From: Yponomeuta sedellus
Taxonomy: Eukaryota; Arthropoda; Insecta; Lepidoptera; Yponomeutidae
Reading direction: 5' to 3'
Assembly: GCA_934045075.1 (NCBI GenBank)
Contig: OW203724.1
Location: 1,356,501-1,420,500, forward strand
DNA length: 64,000 nucleotides
This document shows, in pieces, positions 54,801-64,000 of the stretch. Each line of letters starts with the position of its first letter. Within the stretch, counting starts at the first letter, position 1. Below the pieces are notes generated by a model. That model made no database searches. It had not been told where the DNA came from and saw nothing but the letters and a program-made list of their open reading frames with translations. The translations under genes were made by a program, and so were the position numbers.

Positions 54801-57800
54801 CACAGAGGCCGTCAATTCAATGATAAATTCCTATTAAAATTATTGTACAGTTTCGAATTAACTTAAGATACTTATTTACATATATGGACATAAATAAAAT
54901 TTAATTGAATAATTATAATGACGCACGATAATTAGAATTAAATTAAAATTAAATATAGTACTTTAATTAGAATTTAATTCAAATTGAAGCGCTCGTGACA
55001 TAGTCGAACCGAGTGATTGGAATCAATCACTTTAATTAAGCAACAACAGGCGTGGTCAGATGCAGGATGGGTGACCGCCCCGTGACTACCGCTAGTGGCA
55101 TTTTCCCGAGCGCTTCCGCGCGAGGCACGTAAAGCCGTTGGTGCCGCCTGTCATGTACGGGCAGTCGTTAAGCCATGTCAGAGGCCTTATGGGCGGCTTG
55201 ATAACTTCTGACAGTAAGGCCCGCCAGTGTCTTACAATCCTCCACCAACCCGGACTTGGCCCCCGTGGTGGAGTATGGCCTAACCTTCCCGCGATGGGCC
55301 ATACAAGGGGTCATAGTGATAACGAATTATTAACAGATATGAACATACATAAAATTAAATTGAATAATAATAATAATGCACGATAATTATAATTAAACTA
55401 TTTTTATTTTTAATGCACTAACCCGTGCTAAGGAACAAATTTAAAAACCTATTTAGAGGCTAAAAATTTCACCCATGCCGGGATTCGAACCCGCAACCTC
55501 TGGCTATCCGTGCCTGTACGTAATACAGAGAATAGTGTAAAGAGGTTCGAAATTTCACTGATGCTGTGAGTCGCTCATTGGCTCATTTGGTAGAGCGCTG
55601 GCACGGATAGCCAGAGGTTGCGGGTTCGAATCCCGGCATGGGTGAAATTTTTAGCCTCTAAATAGGTTTTTAAATTATAATTAAACTAAAATTAAATAGT
55701 ACTTTATGATGTTGGCTCAAATTAGGACGATTAAATTCAGATGTTGATTGAAGACAACGTGAAATTGATTGAAGAAATCAATTTCATCAGGGTGGCGAGA
55801 GTTTATTTTATTGTATTCGGAACACATTCTTGGGAGTGGGAGGTGGAGATCCAGATTATTTTTGTATGGCGGTATTGCGAAGGTTTTATTAATTAGGTAC
55901 TCTATACCTATTAGTTGCATAAAAGTAAGGTAATCTTCGAAACTCTAATCGATTTAAATTTCAAATTGCAAAATAACCCAAATAATTTACTGCCAAAACC
56001 GTATGGTTTATGTCACAAGAAATTGATTAGGAAAATATTTCATTGCTGCGCCATCTACTAGCGAGATTGTGACATGTAAATGTTTCACCTTAAGTAATTT
56101 GAACACAAGGAAATATTAAGAATGATAATTTTATGCATAGTCCTAGTCGCATATTATTCGCATATTTCGGCTACGGGTGGATGTAGTAGGTAACTCGACC
56201 TACTAGAAGAGTGAATTCTTCGTGAAAACACAGAAAAAATATAAGTGGTTTCTTCGGTAGAACCATTTAAATTGTTTTTTGTGAATTTGTAGCGATTCTA
56301 CTTGTGAAAGAAAACATCCTGAGAAAACCTAAATCGACCCTTGTATGTCCCCGGTGCTGGGGCACGGGTCTCTTTCTGCATGCTTGCTGTTTTTTTTTAC
56401 ATGCCCCGGCTCTAGAAATTGCCAAACCGCGGTTGGTAGTGTCTAAGCTGTTCATATAACGTAGTGCTATGTTGCCCAACTTTGAGGCTGTCCCCCTGTT
56501 TCTCGTTCACTAACTATTTGTTAATCTATTTGTTAACATCTGTTAGTTTGCCAAACAAGAGTACATCCAAACAACATCTAACAGTATATTAGCAGATTGT
56601 TATTAAACGAAACGAACGAAAACAACATGACGTACGAGTAAGTGTGGAAATCTAATATCGAACTAAGTATATTTCACATATTTATTGCAAATTGAATGGC
56701 AGGGTTGGACCTGTTTACTATGAAGACCTTGTCGCGAACAAGAAAAATTTTACGCCCACTGCCACCATTATACTATGGCACGACTACGATAGAATAACTT
56801 GACTGTAAATATTACCGTATTTTAAAGTGCTTTTAGCATTAATATATTAAGTTTCACTTTCTTTTTTCGTACTTTAGACTGATCTTTTTATTAATTTGTT
56901 ATGTACCTTTGAAACCCTTGCTAGCCATATTGCAAATTGTCATTTATTTTATGTTTTTGACCCTACGTATTAGGAGTTAAAACGTGGAAAATAAAATAAC
57001 TATGGTTACCTGAATCCTCTGGTAAGTATCTGACATCATGGCGATAAGCAGGTTGATGAGCACCACGACCGACACGAGCATGTATATGCCGAACACAATT
57101 TTGAACAAGTAATTAGTCCAGGTGGGCTGTATGTTGCTGTCGTTGCGGTGCACGCGCGTCTGCTCCGTGGTCGTCTGCCCGAACACCGCGAAGAAGAGCA
57201 ACTCGAACGAGAAAAACGGGTTCATCGTCACTGCGAACAAAACGCGACACCGAGGTGATAGCAGTATTTACCTGGATGCGTTGGTATGTGTCCGACATCA
57301 TGGCTATAAGGAGAGTAATGAGCACGACGACAGACATCAGCAAGTAGCTCCCGAAGACGAACTTGAAGAGGTTCTGCGTCCATGACGGCCGCAAGGTGGA
57401 GATGTAGTTCAGGTCCGACAGTGTGATCTGGCCGAATAGGGCGAAGAACAATTTCTCGAACGCCTCGATCGCAGTCAACGACGCTAGAAGACAATACTCA
57501 AATGGACCTGGTTTTTGTACGGTCAGTTGGAACTCTACATAGCACAGAACAGGCGTTAAGGGTAGATCTGCGCCATCGAAGCGTTTGCTGAAGTGTTGCG
57601 TAATCTACCCCCAAGCCCTCTACGGTAGACGGCAGCTAAGTCGTGTGACATCGACAGCATATTGGAGCCAGAGTGGCACATTGACGAAACATCAGCCAAA
57701 CAAATCTCGAATGAAACATAAAATGGTACCCATAAGACACCGGTGATACAGAAACGCAGGACAGTAAGCCAGCCACGGACATGCGCAAATCAAACTTTTC

Positions 57801-60800
57801 CATCAATGCAGTGATCAGGTACCGGGCACCTGCATTCCACTAAATCTAGAGTTGTGACGCGCGCAATGCATATTCTGTGGGCACGGGCAGTACAGTACGA
57901 CAACTGTTGACGAGTCTGGTGAAGCTGCTTTGCATCGCGCATTACATTGTTAACATTCACAGTGAGTAGCAGAAGATGCATTGTGTAGACAGTTAACATT
58001 TCGATACATTCTATCACCATATTCACGATCACTCACACCATAATTCTTATGAAAATTTTTTAGTGAAATTTAGACAACGCTGCTGACGTTATGTATTTAA
58101 ATATGTAATGCTGTATGTACGTATAGAATAGGTAATTTGTGTTCCAAATATGTTCAGCATCATGGCATCGAGTGATGTGATGGTTTGTTGATGATGTATT
58201 TTTAACAAGAACCTAACATTCCACATAGTGATCCATAGCAAGACAAAACTAACGACTATCACTTACAACTGACATTGATTTAATTTTCGTTCATTCAACG
58301 ATGATAACATTTTCGATGTATGATAGTAAAGTCAAAGCTAAGCGGATGCATATAAATTGAATAAAATTAAACAAAGAACAAGCACATCGAGGAAAAATGC
58401 GATCATCGTATGAAAATGAATGACACAACTTGCAGCTAACTCTGGACTTACGTCCCGTTGGCCCTTGTTTCCTTCGGTACGACTCCCCGGAGCCAGTGTT
58501 TATCCACTGAGTATCAAACGGTATTTGGCGTTTTGAGCGTAGACTATCATCTATTACACACAAGTAGCACGTTAAATAATGTTAAGTAACCATCGCATCC
58601 AAATAATTTAACTAAGTTTTCAATAACGTTATGTACAGAGAAACATGTAGTGAAAGTAACCATTGTTTACGGCTAAACGATGAGTGATAACGATTATAGT
58701 AGGAATGGGACTCACCGTCTGAAAATAATTTCTTTCTGGCCTGTCTGGCGTATCTTCTGTCCTCCTCCTTGTATAGGTTTCTGAATGGCTGATTGAGAGC
58801 CACGATATGCATAGAGAAACCAAATACGAATATTGCAAGTACAGCAAGAAACCGGCCCAAGTCTTTCATGAGATCACCGATAATAATGGCCCAAGGACCA
58901 AAGAGATGGTGGAATGACAAGAAGTCCAATATTTGTACACAGGCCAGCAGAAAAGACAGCGCAAAACACTGATTTCTGCAATACATTAGGGTAGGCCAAT
59001 AAATTCTATTAACAAAAATCCACCCAGCTAGGTGAGTCGCTACACCAATCATTCCTAAAAGTAAGACGGCTATCTTGATCCAACCCAGACCGGACTTGTC
59101 GCTGGGGTCCGTGAGCTCGAACAGCAAGAGTCCGCTCAGCCAGATGAGAAGCATCCACTCGTACCACTTAGGGACTAGATTATCTCTAAATATTGAATTA
59201 TGAATGGGTGTAATCGCGACTAAAGATAATAATATCATAAGATAAATATGGGAAGTCAGGTATGACATGAATTTAATTATTGGGACTTTGTTGTATTTGG
59301 AAACGGGAAGGGAAAAAACCAGCCAAACTGGTGGACAAAATATAAATGCGACGAAAAGGAACATTATTTTGATGCCGGTCCATTTGAGGCTTCCTCTCCA
59401 GAGTTCCTAGAAAACAAAATAGTGTAAATGTCATTTCCATGCTCACAAGAGATGCTCCATTAATAATGGGAAGTTACCTATTCTTTACCTGCAGATATCT
59501 TTGTACAACAGTATGTGCTATAACTTCCTTTTGTTCGTTCTCTATTAGAACATCTAAAAATTCAATGTTGCGGTTATCTGTAGCCGTTAGTATGTGACCC
59601 GCGGAATCGGCTCCGGCGGCCAGCGCCAGTAGCTCGGTGGCCATTGCCTCGCATTGTTTTCCCGCAGCTATAAGGTCTTTGGCACGCTCTTTTTCCTGTT
59701 AAGGAACACAATCGGCATTGAATGCTAATGTAAGATTTCTCAAATAAACAGCTTATCGCGCCTGATGAATACTCACCTTGGTGGATAAAATGATATAAAT
59801 ATTTGACAGTTTAGCAGCTGTATCGACTGGCGCCGGTGACACTAATACGAATTCTTCTATGGGAATATTGTTGTGGTTTTTCGAGCACACCATGAGATTG
59901 TAAACAAACCTTTTGTCGTCCATCAGGGATTGAGTGTCATGCTCTTTGTGCAACAAGTATTCTAAGACGTCGTTGTGGTTTTCCGAAGCCGCAAACCAAA
60001 TCGGGGCGCAGTTAAGGCTTGTTTCACTTTTCGGCGAGGCACCCGATTCGCAGAGTAATTTGACTACATTCAAATGTCCAGCTTTCGCTGCACAATGTAG
60101 AGGTGTCCAGCCGTTCTTGTCTGTGGCGTTAATTTCTGCGCCTTGACCCAGCAGAACTTCCACCATTTGGTAATGCCCATGAGTAGACGCTATGTGGAGG
60201 CCAGTTTTTCCGTGCCTATCAGTACTCTGAAGTAGTTCTGCAGACCTACTTAATAGCAGACCAACTATTGACATGTGCCCGCCGAAGCACGCTAGATGTA
60301 AGGGGTTATATCCCTGAAAATAAAAATTATATTGTTTTGATGTATCTCATAGAGTTACTAGCTAGCTAAGTGAGCATACATTTTCATTAGTCGCCGCGTC
60401 CACTTGTACTCCTGGCGAGTTAAGTAGCAATCGCACGACGTTTTCATTGCCGTTGTAAGCGGCCAGGTGTAGAGGCGTAAACCCCGACTCTGCGCCGAGT
60501 TCTGGTACCAAGGACGTTCCTGATGGCGCTTCGGACTTCACGGTCCCTGGGACGTGTGATAAAAGCTCTCGGACAGTCTCTGGAATTTTTAATGGGACAG
60601 TTTTATTATACCCACAACAATATGAATAACATTTTGTTAACTTTCTTAATTACCCGCTTGACCGTAGTAGGCTGATACGTGTAATGGAGTGAGCCCTAAC
60701 TTTTTGCTTGATATTCGCAAAGTGTTAGTGGACCTCATAACATCCAACACGTTCGTGTGCCCATGTTGTGCGGCCAAATGTACAGCGGTGAGGCCGGTAC

Positions 60801-62150
60801 GGTTTTCTTCAGTACATGAGGCGCCAGCGCGCACCAGCACTCTCACAACATCTGCATGGCCACCCTCCGAAGCCAGTTGCAAAGGAGTCGAGTCGTTCAG
60901 TTTATTTCGGGCAGATATCACTCCGGTTCGATCAAATTTCATTAGTTCCTCTATCACTTTTACGGAACCCTGAATTGCCGCTATGTGAGCGCACGTGTTA
61001 CCGTCTTTTGTGGTAGCCATTACCAAGTTTGGATGTTGTTGTAGAAATAGCTGCGCTACTTCAGAAAAGTTGTTTTGTGCTGCCGCGTGTATGGGTTTCT
61101 GGCCTAATTCATCCGTAGCGTCAATGTTGGCTCCAAGCTCTAGCAGTAACTTGCATACTTCGATTTGGCCATTAGCAGCTGCTAAATGTAATGGAGTTTG
61201 TTTCTTTAGAGTAAGAACATCGATCATAGCATGATGATCTCTGATGAGAAATTTTACTAAATGTGTGTATCCATTCATTGCAGCTAAATGCAATGCTGTT
61301 CTTCCGTTTCTTGCCTTAGAATTAATAAATGCTTTGTTTGTGAGTAAAGCATCGCACACTTGTATGTAGCCATGTTCTGCAGCTAAATGTAGAGCCGATC
61401 GACCTTCCACATCGAATACATCAACCCTAGCATGGTTGGTTAACAAAGTATTGACAAGTTCCATGTGGCCACGGTTGCAAGCTATCAATAAGGGAGTCCA
61501 GCCGATACTGTTTTGTTTGTTTAATGCTTTACCAACATCTTGAGCTGACAAATGAGATATCATTTCACTCATAATGTCGTTGTTGCCAGCAATGGCACAA
61601 ACGTGAAATGCAGTTTCGTGGCTCTGTTTTGTCTGTAACGTGACATCAGCTCCATTTTCTATTAGTAATTTTACAACTTCTTTGTCAGCTGACGCTATTT
61701 TGACTTCTTCTTTAGAGACTTTGCAAGCGTAGTGAAGAGCACTGGCACCATCTTCGTCGACTGAATCGATATAAGAAATAGCCACGCTTTCGCCTTTGTT
61801 GTCTTTAACAAATTGTATCAAATGCTGCACTACGTCTGGTTTACAACTTCTGCTTGCCATCTGGAGAGGCGTTTCTCCTGTCTGTAAAATAAAATTAACA
61901 TATTGTTGAACAATTTGACCTTTTTCTTTATCTAAGTTATTAACCACGTTACAAGATGTCTACATCAGTGTATTTGGTGGTATCATCATTACCTTAGTCT
62001 TTCGTATTGGATCTCCTCCATCTTCTAGAAGCAGCAACAAAGTGTTAAGATTACCAAATTTCGCTGCAACGTGAACCGGAGTCATACCATCTTCAGTCGT
62101 CTTGTTCGGGCCGGCGCCCGATTTCAGCAACATGAGGGCGCATTTATCAC
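42637..62150 (-). CDS. nompC: NompC/TRPN1 mechanotransduction channel (gene span, 5' end outside)
   Basis: Mechanically gated cation channel of ciliated mechanosensory neurons. Visible exons on the - strand: 62150-61993, 61881-60654, 60579-60380, 60313-59777, 59695-59489, 59406-58716, 58550-58452, 57483-57272 or 57230-57010, 50624-50496, 45952-45817, 42863-42637. All junctions are GT-AG and phase-consistent, giving about 1,276 residues. Order: about 20 ankyrin repeats, linker, S1-S6, TRP helix, C-terminus. Signature stretches include FAASENHNDVLEYLLHK, SDKSGLG, LSFHHLFGPWAIIIGDL, NLLIAMMSDTYQRIQ and SDIEWKYGLSKLIRNMHRT. Drosophila NompC is about 1,700 aa, so roughly 430 N-terminal residues lie right of the window. 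Odd: two pore exons in tandem. Confidence 0.97.
43015..43280 (+). repeat. Inverted repeat arm in nompC last intron
   Basis: Reverse complement of 45230-45485 with indels: taatagaagtttatYgKtaa, attaagtagcatgtgtgata, gcgtgccctacagggtccac. About 250-bp arms, 1.95 kb apart. Beyond its outer end, 45495-45690 matches 38005-38180, so the 45-kb copy is the longest. Confidence 0.82.
43336..43611 (-). mobile_element. S1 retroposon, copy c
   Basis: 13-bp duplication atgaggctttact (43323-43335 and 43612-43624). On the - strand: inverted arm ending at ...cacccatacc, unique block, tRNA-like part (A-box gctcagttggaaagagcgct), body, tail. Confidence 0.88.
43900..44318 (+). pseudogene. Jockey/R1-type LINE C-terminal fragment
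   Basis: YEYDLPPARLKSRKSFLRS, frameshift, then LNRLQTQVGRCRQNLSRWG and CDCGASSQSMVHLLQCPLC: the C-terminal Zn-knuckle-like motif (CxC...H..xCP) after the RT of jockey-type LINEs. 3' tail gaagaagaagaa. Confidence 0.75.
45230..45690 (-). repeat. Composite dispersed repeat in nompC last intron
   Basis: Left part pairs inverted with 43015-43280; right part pairs inverted with 38005-38180. The two matches abut, so this is one repeat family of at least 460 bp of which the other two loci keep parts. Confidence 0.8.
45817..45952 (-). CDS. nompC: nompC exon, post-TRP-helix linker
   Basis: ERLVKKKRPSLVHMVGLSRD then RSKAGAKWLSKVKRGQVVPK. Very basic, cytosolic. Phase 0 in, one base out before GTGAGA. 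The KAGAKWLSK block is conserved in insect NompC. Confidence 0.93.
45976..46335 (+). mobile_element. S1 retroposon, copy d, long palindrome
   Basis: Arms of about 140 bp (45976-46115 and about 46140-46285) carry complete tRNA-like parts in opposite orientations. Flanked by catt[a/t]catcag (45965-45975 and 46336-46346), one mismatch. Confidence 0.82.
46782..46966 (+). mobile_element. Short Helitron-like element
   Basis: Starts tctataatataaaaatgaat (TC start) and ends tcgctgggtcagctaa before t. Related to 8433-8597. Confidence 0.65.
49139..49445 (-). mobile_element. 307-bp MITE, copy 2
   Basis: Inverted orientation relative to 27080-27386, with identical length and ends. Confidence 0.85.
50422..50465. 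repeat. GC-rich perfect hairpin near a nompC donor
   Basis: gcccacggctgggc (50422-50435) and its exact reverse complement (50452-50465), 16-nt loop. In the transcript it begins 25 nt after the GTGAG donor of exon 50496-50624. Confidence 0.8.
50496..50624 (-). CDS. nompC: nompC exon, TRP helix
   Basis: 43 whole codons, AQSDIEWKYGLSKLIRNMHR then TAPSPLNLVTTWLMWLIARC. This is the amphipathic TRP helix and following segment that couple the ankyrin spring to S6. Phase 0 on both sides, matching the phase-0 end of either pore exon. Confidence 0.95.
50771..50836. repeat. Hairpin
   Basis: Arms acatacaactcatggattg and its near-exact inverse around a short loop cgagcgcc; about 28-bp arms. Confidence 0.85.
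51285..51635 (-). mobile_element. 5S-rRNA-derived SINE, copy 5
   Basis: Closest to the 41320 copy: gatcacgacggttaagcaac, gttcagtgcatagatgg. Confidence 0.82.
51750..52110 (+). mobile_element. tRNA-like SINE with the 12.6/13.2-kb body
   Basis: Head gtagcccagtgggcagcaca and ggttcatttcccagtgcgg, then body gtgaaggaaaacatcgtgag, aatggtataggtgccgggca, tccctggacgctgtataaat, shared with 12590-13705. Confidence 0.72.
52462..54462 (+). mobile_element. PIF/Harbinger-like element, transposase remnant
   Basis: 28-bp inverted ends (one mismatch) starting cggccgaatactcaaacgtc, flanked by ATA (459-461 of 52 kb; 54463-54465). Near 52770-52990: FEYYNETDFHARFRLSKETV and, frameshifted, SSKQPVDQILITL, the N-terminus of a HARBI1-type transposase. 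The DDE part is missing. An S1 copy is inserted at 53674-53855. The 3-bp flank ATA is unusual for Harbinger (normally TWA). Confidence 0.78.
53674..53855 (+). mobile_element. S1 retroposon, copy e, short palindrome
   Basis: 13-bp duplication ttttattatagta (53661-53673 and 53856-53868). Same short palindromic form as 947-1122. Confidence 0.88.
54585..54816 (-). mobile_element. tRNA-derived SINE (S2) with inverted head
   Basis: Same family as 25752-25948. The anticodon-arm part of the head is partly duplicated in inverted orientation (54720-54790: gcctaccatgcgagag and gcatgttaggc). Confidence 0.75.
54985..55318 (+). mobile_element. 5S-rRNA-derived SINE, copy 6
   Basis: Most complete + copy: ttaattaagcaacaacaggc, ggtcagatgcaggatgggtg accgcc, then body to gggtcatagtgata. 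Confidence 0.83.
55401..55673 (-). mobile_element. S1 retroposon, copy f
   Basis: 15-bp duplication attataattaaacta (55386-55400 and 55674-55688). Tail end at left, inverted arm end (ggtttttaa) at right, the same two termini as the other copies. Confidence 0.9.
57010..57230 (-). CDS. nompC: nompC pore/S6 exon, version A (canonical)
   Basis: 221 nt: 2 + 73 codons. FELLFFAVFGQTTTEQ is the pore helix and filter, KIVFGIYMLVSVVVLINLL is S6, then MMSDTYQRIQ. Closest to Drosophila NompC (FAVFGQTTTEQ is shared, from memory of the family). Acceptor ttcgcag, donor CAG|GTAACC. Confidence 0.95.
57272..57483 (-). CDS. nompC: nompC pore/S6 exon, version B (duplicate)
   Basis: 212 nt: 2 + 70 codons. FEKLFFALFGQITLSD replaces the version-A filter region, then FVFGSYLLMSVVVLITLLIA and MMSDTYQRIQ. 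Acceptor tcttctag, donor CAG|GTAAAT. Same phase as A at both ends. S6 differs by Asn to Thr in the VVLI(N/T)LL stretch, and the outer loop is three residues shorter. No stops or frameshifts, so it is under coding constraint. Confidence 0.92.
57484..58451. other. nompC intron before the pore exons
   Basis: 968 bp, no repeat recognised, no coding frame supported. It would hold any element that regulates the pore-exon choice. Confidence 0.6.
58452..58550 (-). CDS. nompC: nompC turret exon, phase-symmetric (99 nt)
   Basis: DDSLRSKRQIPFDTQWINTG and SYRRKQGPTG. It lies between S5 and the pore helix, so it is extracellular. It enters after one base and leaves after one base, and 99 is divisible by three: skipping it keeps frame. 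Less conserved than its neighbours. Confidence 0.85.
58716..59406 (-). CDS. nompC: nompC transmembrane exon, S1-S5
   Basis: ELWRGSLKW (pre-S1), FLFVAFIFCPPVWLVF (S1), SHIYLMILLSLVAITP (S2), ELTDPSDKSGLG linker, S3-S4 around LLLGMIGVATHLAG and CRNQCFALSFLLACVQILDF, LGRFLAVLAIFVFGFSMHIV (S5). Ends ALNQPFRNLYKEEDRRYAR... with one base before GTGAGT. Confidence 0.96.
59489..59695 (-). CDS. nompC: nompC linker exon
   Basis: 69 codons, phase 0 both sides: EKERAKDLIAAGKQCEAMAT ... ENEQKEVIAHTVVQRYLQ. Linker domain between ankyrin array and S1. Confidence 0.95.
59777..60313 (-). CDS. nompC: nompC exon, last ankyrin repeats
   Basis: 179 codons: GYNPLHLACFGGH, TGLHIASTHGH, GWTPLHCAAKAGH, then APIWFAASENHNDVLEYLLH and the linker start. 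About four repeats. Confidence 0.95.
60380..60579 (-). CDS. nompC: nompC ankyrin exon
   Basis: Begins AG|ACT (E-TVRELLSHVPG), contains GFTPLHLAAYNGNENVVRLL, ends NEN before GTATGC. The GTATGC donor is weak but keeps phase on both sides. Confidence 0.92.
60654..61881 (-). CDS. nompC: nompC large ankyrin exon
   Basis: 409 codons with about a dozen repeats: TGETPLQMAS, ASALHYACKV, GWTPLLIACNRGH, GRSALHLAAEHGY, GRTALHLAAMNGY, KQTPLHLAAANGQ, GQKPIHAAAQNN, GLTAVHLAAQHGH, GLTPLHVSAYYGQA. The cytosolic spring domain. Donor GCGG|GTAATT. Confidence 0.97.
61993..62150 (-). CDS. nompC: nompC ankyrin exon (5'-most in window)
   Basis: 2 + 52 codons: DKCALMLLKSGAGPNKTTED, GMTPVHVAAKFGN. Two-base start after gcatttcag shows a coding exon further right. 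Confidence 0.93.
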
Positions 62151-64000
62151 CTGAAATGCACAAATACGTTTTTATTGAGGAGGCAACAATTTCCTCAAAC
62201 CCTTTGAGATACGTATTAAGTCATCGCCGAGACCTAGTCAGTCGACACGGTGTTAACGTCTGAAATGGTCAACCCTTTCACCCTTACAGTTTTTAGCAAC
62301 ATATTTCTAAATCGATACAAGTAACGCCACCTGTTATGATCTTAAAGAACTATTCGACCTCGGGAGGGGATGATTTTAGTCCTAGGAAGTGACGCGCCGC
62401 CTATATTGGGTGTGGTTAAAAATTCAGAGCGTATAGGATCATGAGTCTTATACCTTCACTCATAAACTCTAGGATCGCAAGTGTCGTGTCAGCCGTGTCA
62501 CGCGTATGCACACAGATGCAATAAAACCCATAAATGTCAACTAAAAATTCGAAGAAAGTACAAGTGAGCCGAACGAACGCTGTTCTTTGCCATAGTAACG
62601 CCAATCGTAAGTCACAGTAATAGGGGCGAGATTAGTGGAGCTCAAACCTCTTATCACAACATTACCATACAGCCCTGCTTACATCTATTGCAAATTTATC
62701 TCGAAAATACTAAATAATATTTATTATGGGCTCTGCAAGAGTCTCCACCAAGAAACTCAACGAAATTTGAGCTGTATTGCCACATGTTGACGGATCATTC
62801 GAGTGGAATAGGTTTTATCCTCTTTCACCCATGCATTTTGTGAATAAATTTATATTGAAATTACCCCGTTTTGCATACTTTCTACAATAACTATTGTTAC
62901 TGTGTATCAGATAGATTATGTGAAGACTTAGTTTAATTAACAAACAACAATAATATTATAATTATGACTGCATTGTTTTAATAGCACTTAGAAGTACAGT
63001 AACTGACAATATCCATTGTCAGGATTATTTTTCATGACTACGAATCCAGAGTTTACAGTTTTTCCATACATCGCCCTACAATACGCAGTACTGCAGGGAC
63101 CAATAGGGAACACTCCGGCAAATGTATAAAAAATTTGGTAGTCTAAGTGGATTTTCAAGATTTTGGCGTTTTTGTGCCAGTTTTGGTTTCGTCCACTTCA
63201 GGCCATAAATTTAGATATTTTTTGTAGGTCATAAAATAGTTGATGAATATATTTCTGGGGGTGGAGCCTAGCGTTGGACCGAGGAGAGCTGGGAAATCCA
63301 GGGGATGGCATCGAGAGTCCAGTCGCAGCTTTCAGAGAGAGAGGTAGTTCACCTGAACATTCGTCCGCGCGCGCAAACCTCTAAGACCTAGACCTAGCAG
63401 TCTAGACTTCTCGCGTCTACAAGTGATTTGTGAGGATAAGTCCAGAATTCGTAAGCATAGGCAGCACAGAATTCGTAAAGTGGAGAAAGAGTGCGTCGGT
63501 CAGTTTTCCGTGAAACAAAGGGTTTTCCGTCGAGGGGCGAATTTTCTCAATCGAACAAACCGTTTTCGGAATTTTGCGATGCGTGTGTTATATAAATTTT
63601 ATTTGTGTATTCTACTTTATAATTATGTATATTTATTTTATTATACATGTGCAATATGTTATCCGCCAGTCTTAATTTCATTCTTCCTGTTCTATTTATA
63701 GATTTCCCACTAACTAGCGAGAGTAGAAGGCGCGGTGCTTCCCACAGGGGTTCTGCGTTTGTCTTTTGATCTTAGCTAGGAACAAGGCATCATTAACAGG
63801 AGCGCGAGCACAATGGACAAGACAAAATAATTTGTCTATAGGAGGAGGTTTTACTAACACTAAAAGCTAAAAACAGGACACGCTGCAAAGTATTCCTAAC
63901 GAACAAAGCTGAGCACCTTAATACTTCATCACTACTACACGCATAAATTAAACACACACACACACACGCACTCACACACACACACATACACAACCACACC
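62151..64000. other. nompC intron, no exon seen
   Basis: No ankyrin-like frame on the - strand. 63953-64000 is a (CA)n tract continuing past the window. Frames at 62416-62604 and 63423-63701 show no family resemblance. Confidence 0.65.

Larger units (their letters stand above)
50625..57009. other. nompC intron
   Basis: 6.4 kb with a 66-bp hairpin (50771-50836), SINEs, a Harbinger element and two S1 copies. No extra exon was seen. Confidence 0.7.

Overview
This is an insect nuclear window, most likely from a moth or butterfly. The reasons are spliced genes with short exons in long AT-rich introns, a TRPN/NompC channel gene of insect type, and a dense layer of SINE, Helitron, RTE/CR1-like LINE, mariner and MITE debris of the kind seen in lepidopteran genomes. 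The order is an inference from this style; no species can be named.

Three host genes are visible. (1) The left edge holds the last coding exon of a + strand gene (1295-1417, SPRY-like tail). (2) A pancreatic-type (alpha/beta hydrolase) lipase lies on the - strand. Its five exons (27618-27882, 16360-16508, 13847-14073, 7769-7928, 5544-5682) splice together in perfect phase and carry a complete Ser-Asp-His triad. Its N-terminal exon(s) were not found. (3) nompC (TRPN1), the mechanotransduction channel gene, lies on the - strand from 62150 down to the stop at 42637. It includes most of the ankyrin array, the linker, all transmembrane segments, the TRP helix and the C-terminus. The 5' end lies beyond the right edge.

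The main biological finding is in nompC. The exon coding for the pore helix, selectivity filter and S6 is present twice in tandem (57272-57483 and 57010-57230). Both copies have intact splice sites and the same entry and exit phases. The gap between them is only 41 nt, and joining both would shift the frame. This is the signature of mutually exclusive exons that would give two channel pores. The exon just upstream (58452-58550, 99 nt, extracellular turret) is phase-symmetric and could be skipped in frame.

The rest is mobile DNA. A structurally intact two-ORF non-LTR retrotransposon (about 28.6-33.5 kb) carries a PHD-like finger and FP-like ORF1 and an APE/RT ORF2, with a tRNA-like A/B-box block just before ORF1. 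A tRNA-like retroposon family (called S1 here) occurs at least eight times. It has a snap-back inverted 5' arm, an A-rich tail and 10-15 bp target duplications. A 5S-rRNA-derived SINE occurs at least seven times. Other pieces are a tRNA-derived SINE with nested TA and TTA insertions, pogo-like, mariner and Harbinger remnants, Helitron ends, MITE pairs and several LINE 3' fragments.

Layout: 1-430 GC-rich minisatellite; 1295-1417 SPRY-like exon; 1.4-5.5 kb repeats; 5.5-27.9 kb lipase with transposon-filled introns; 28.6-33.5 kb LINE; 33.5-42.6 kb intergenic repeats; 42.6-62.2 kb nompC; 62.2-64 kb nompC intron. Exon borders were read by eye from splice consensus and phase, so they are predictions.
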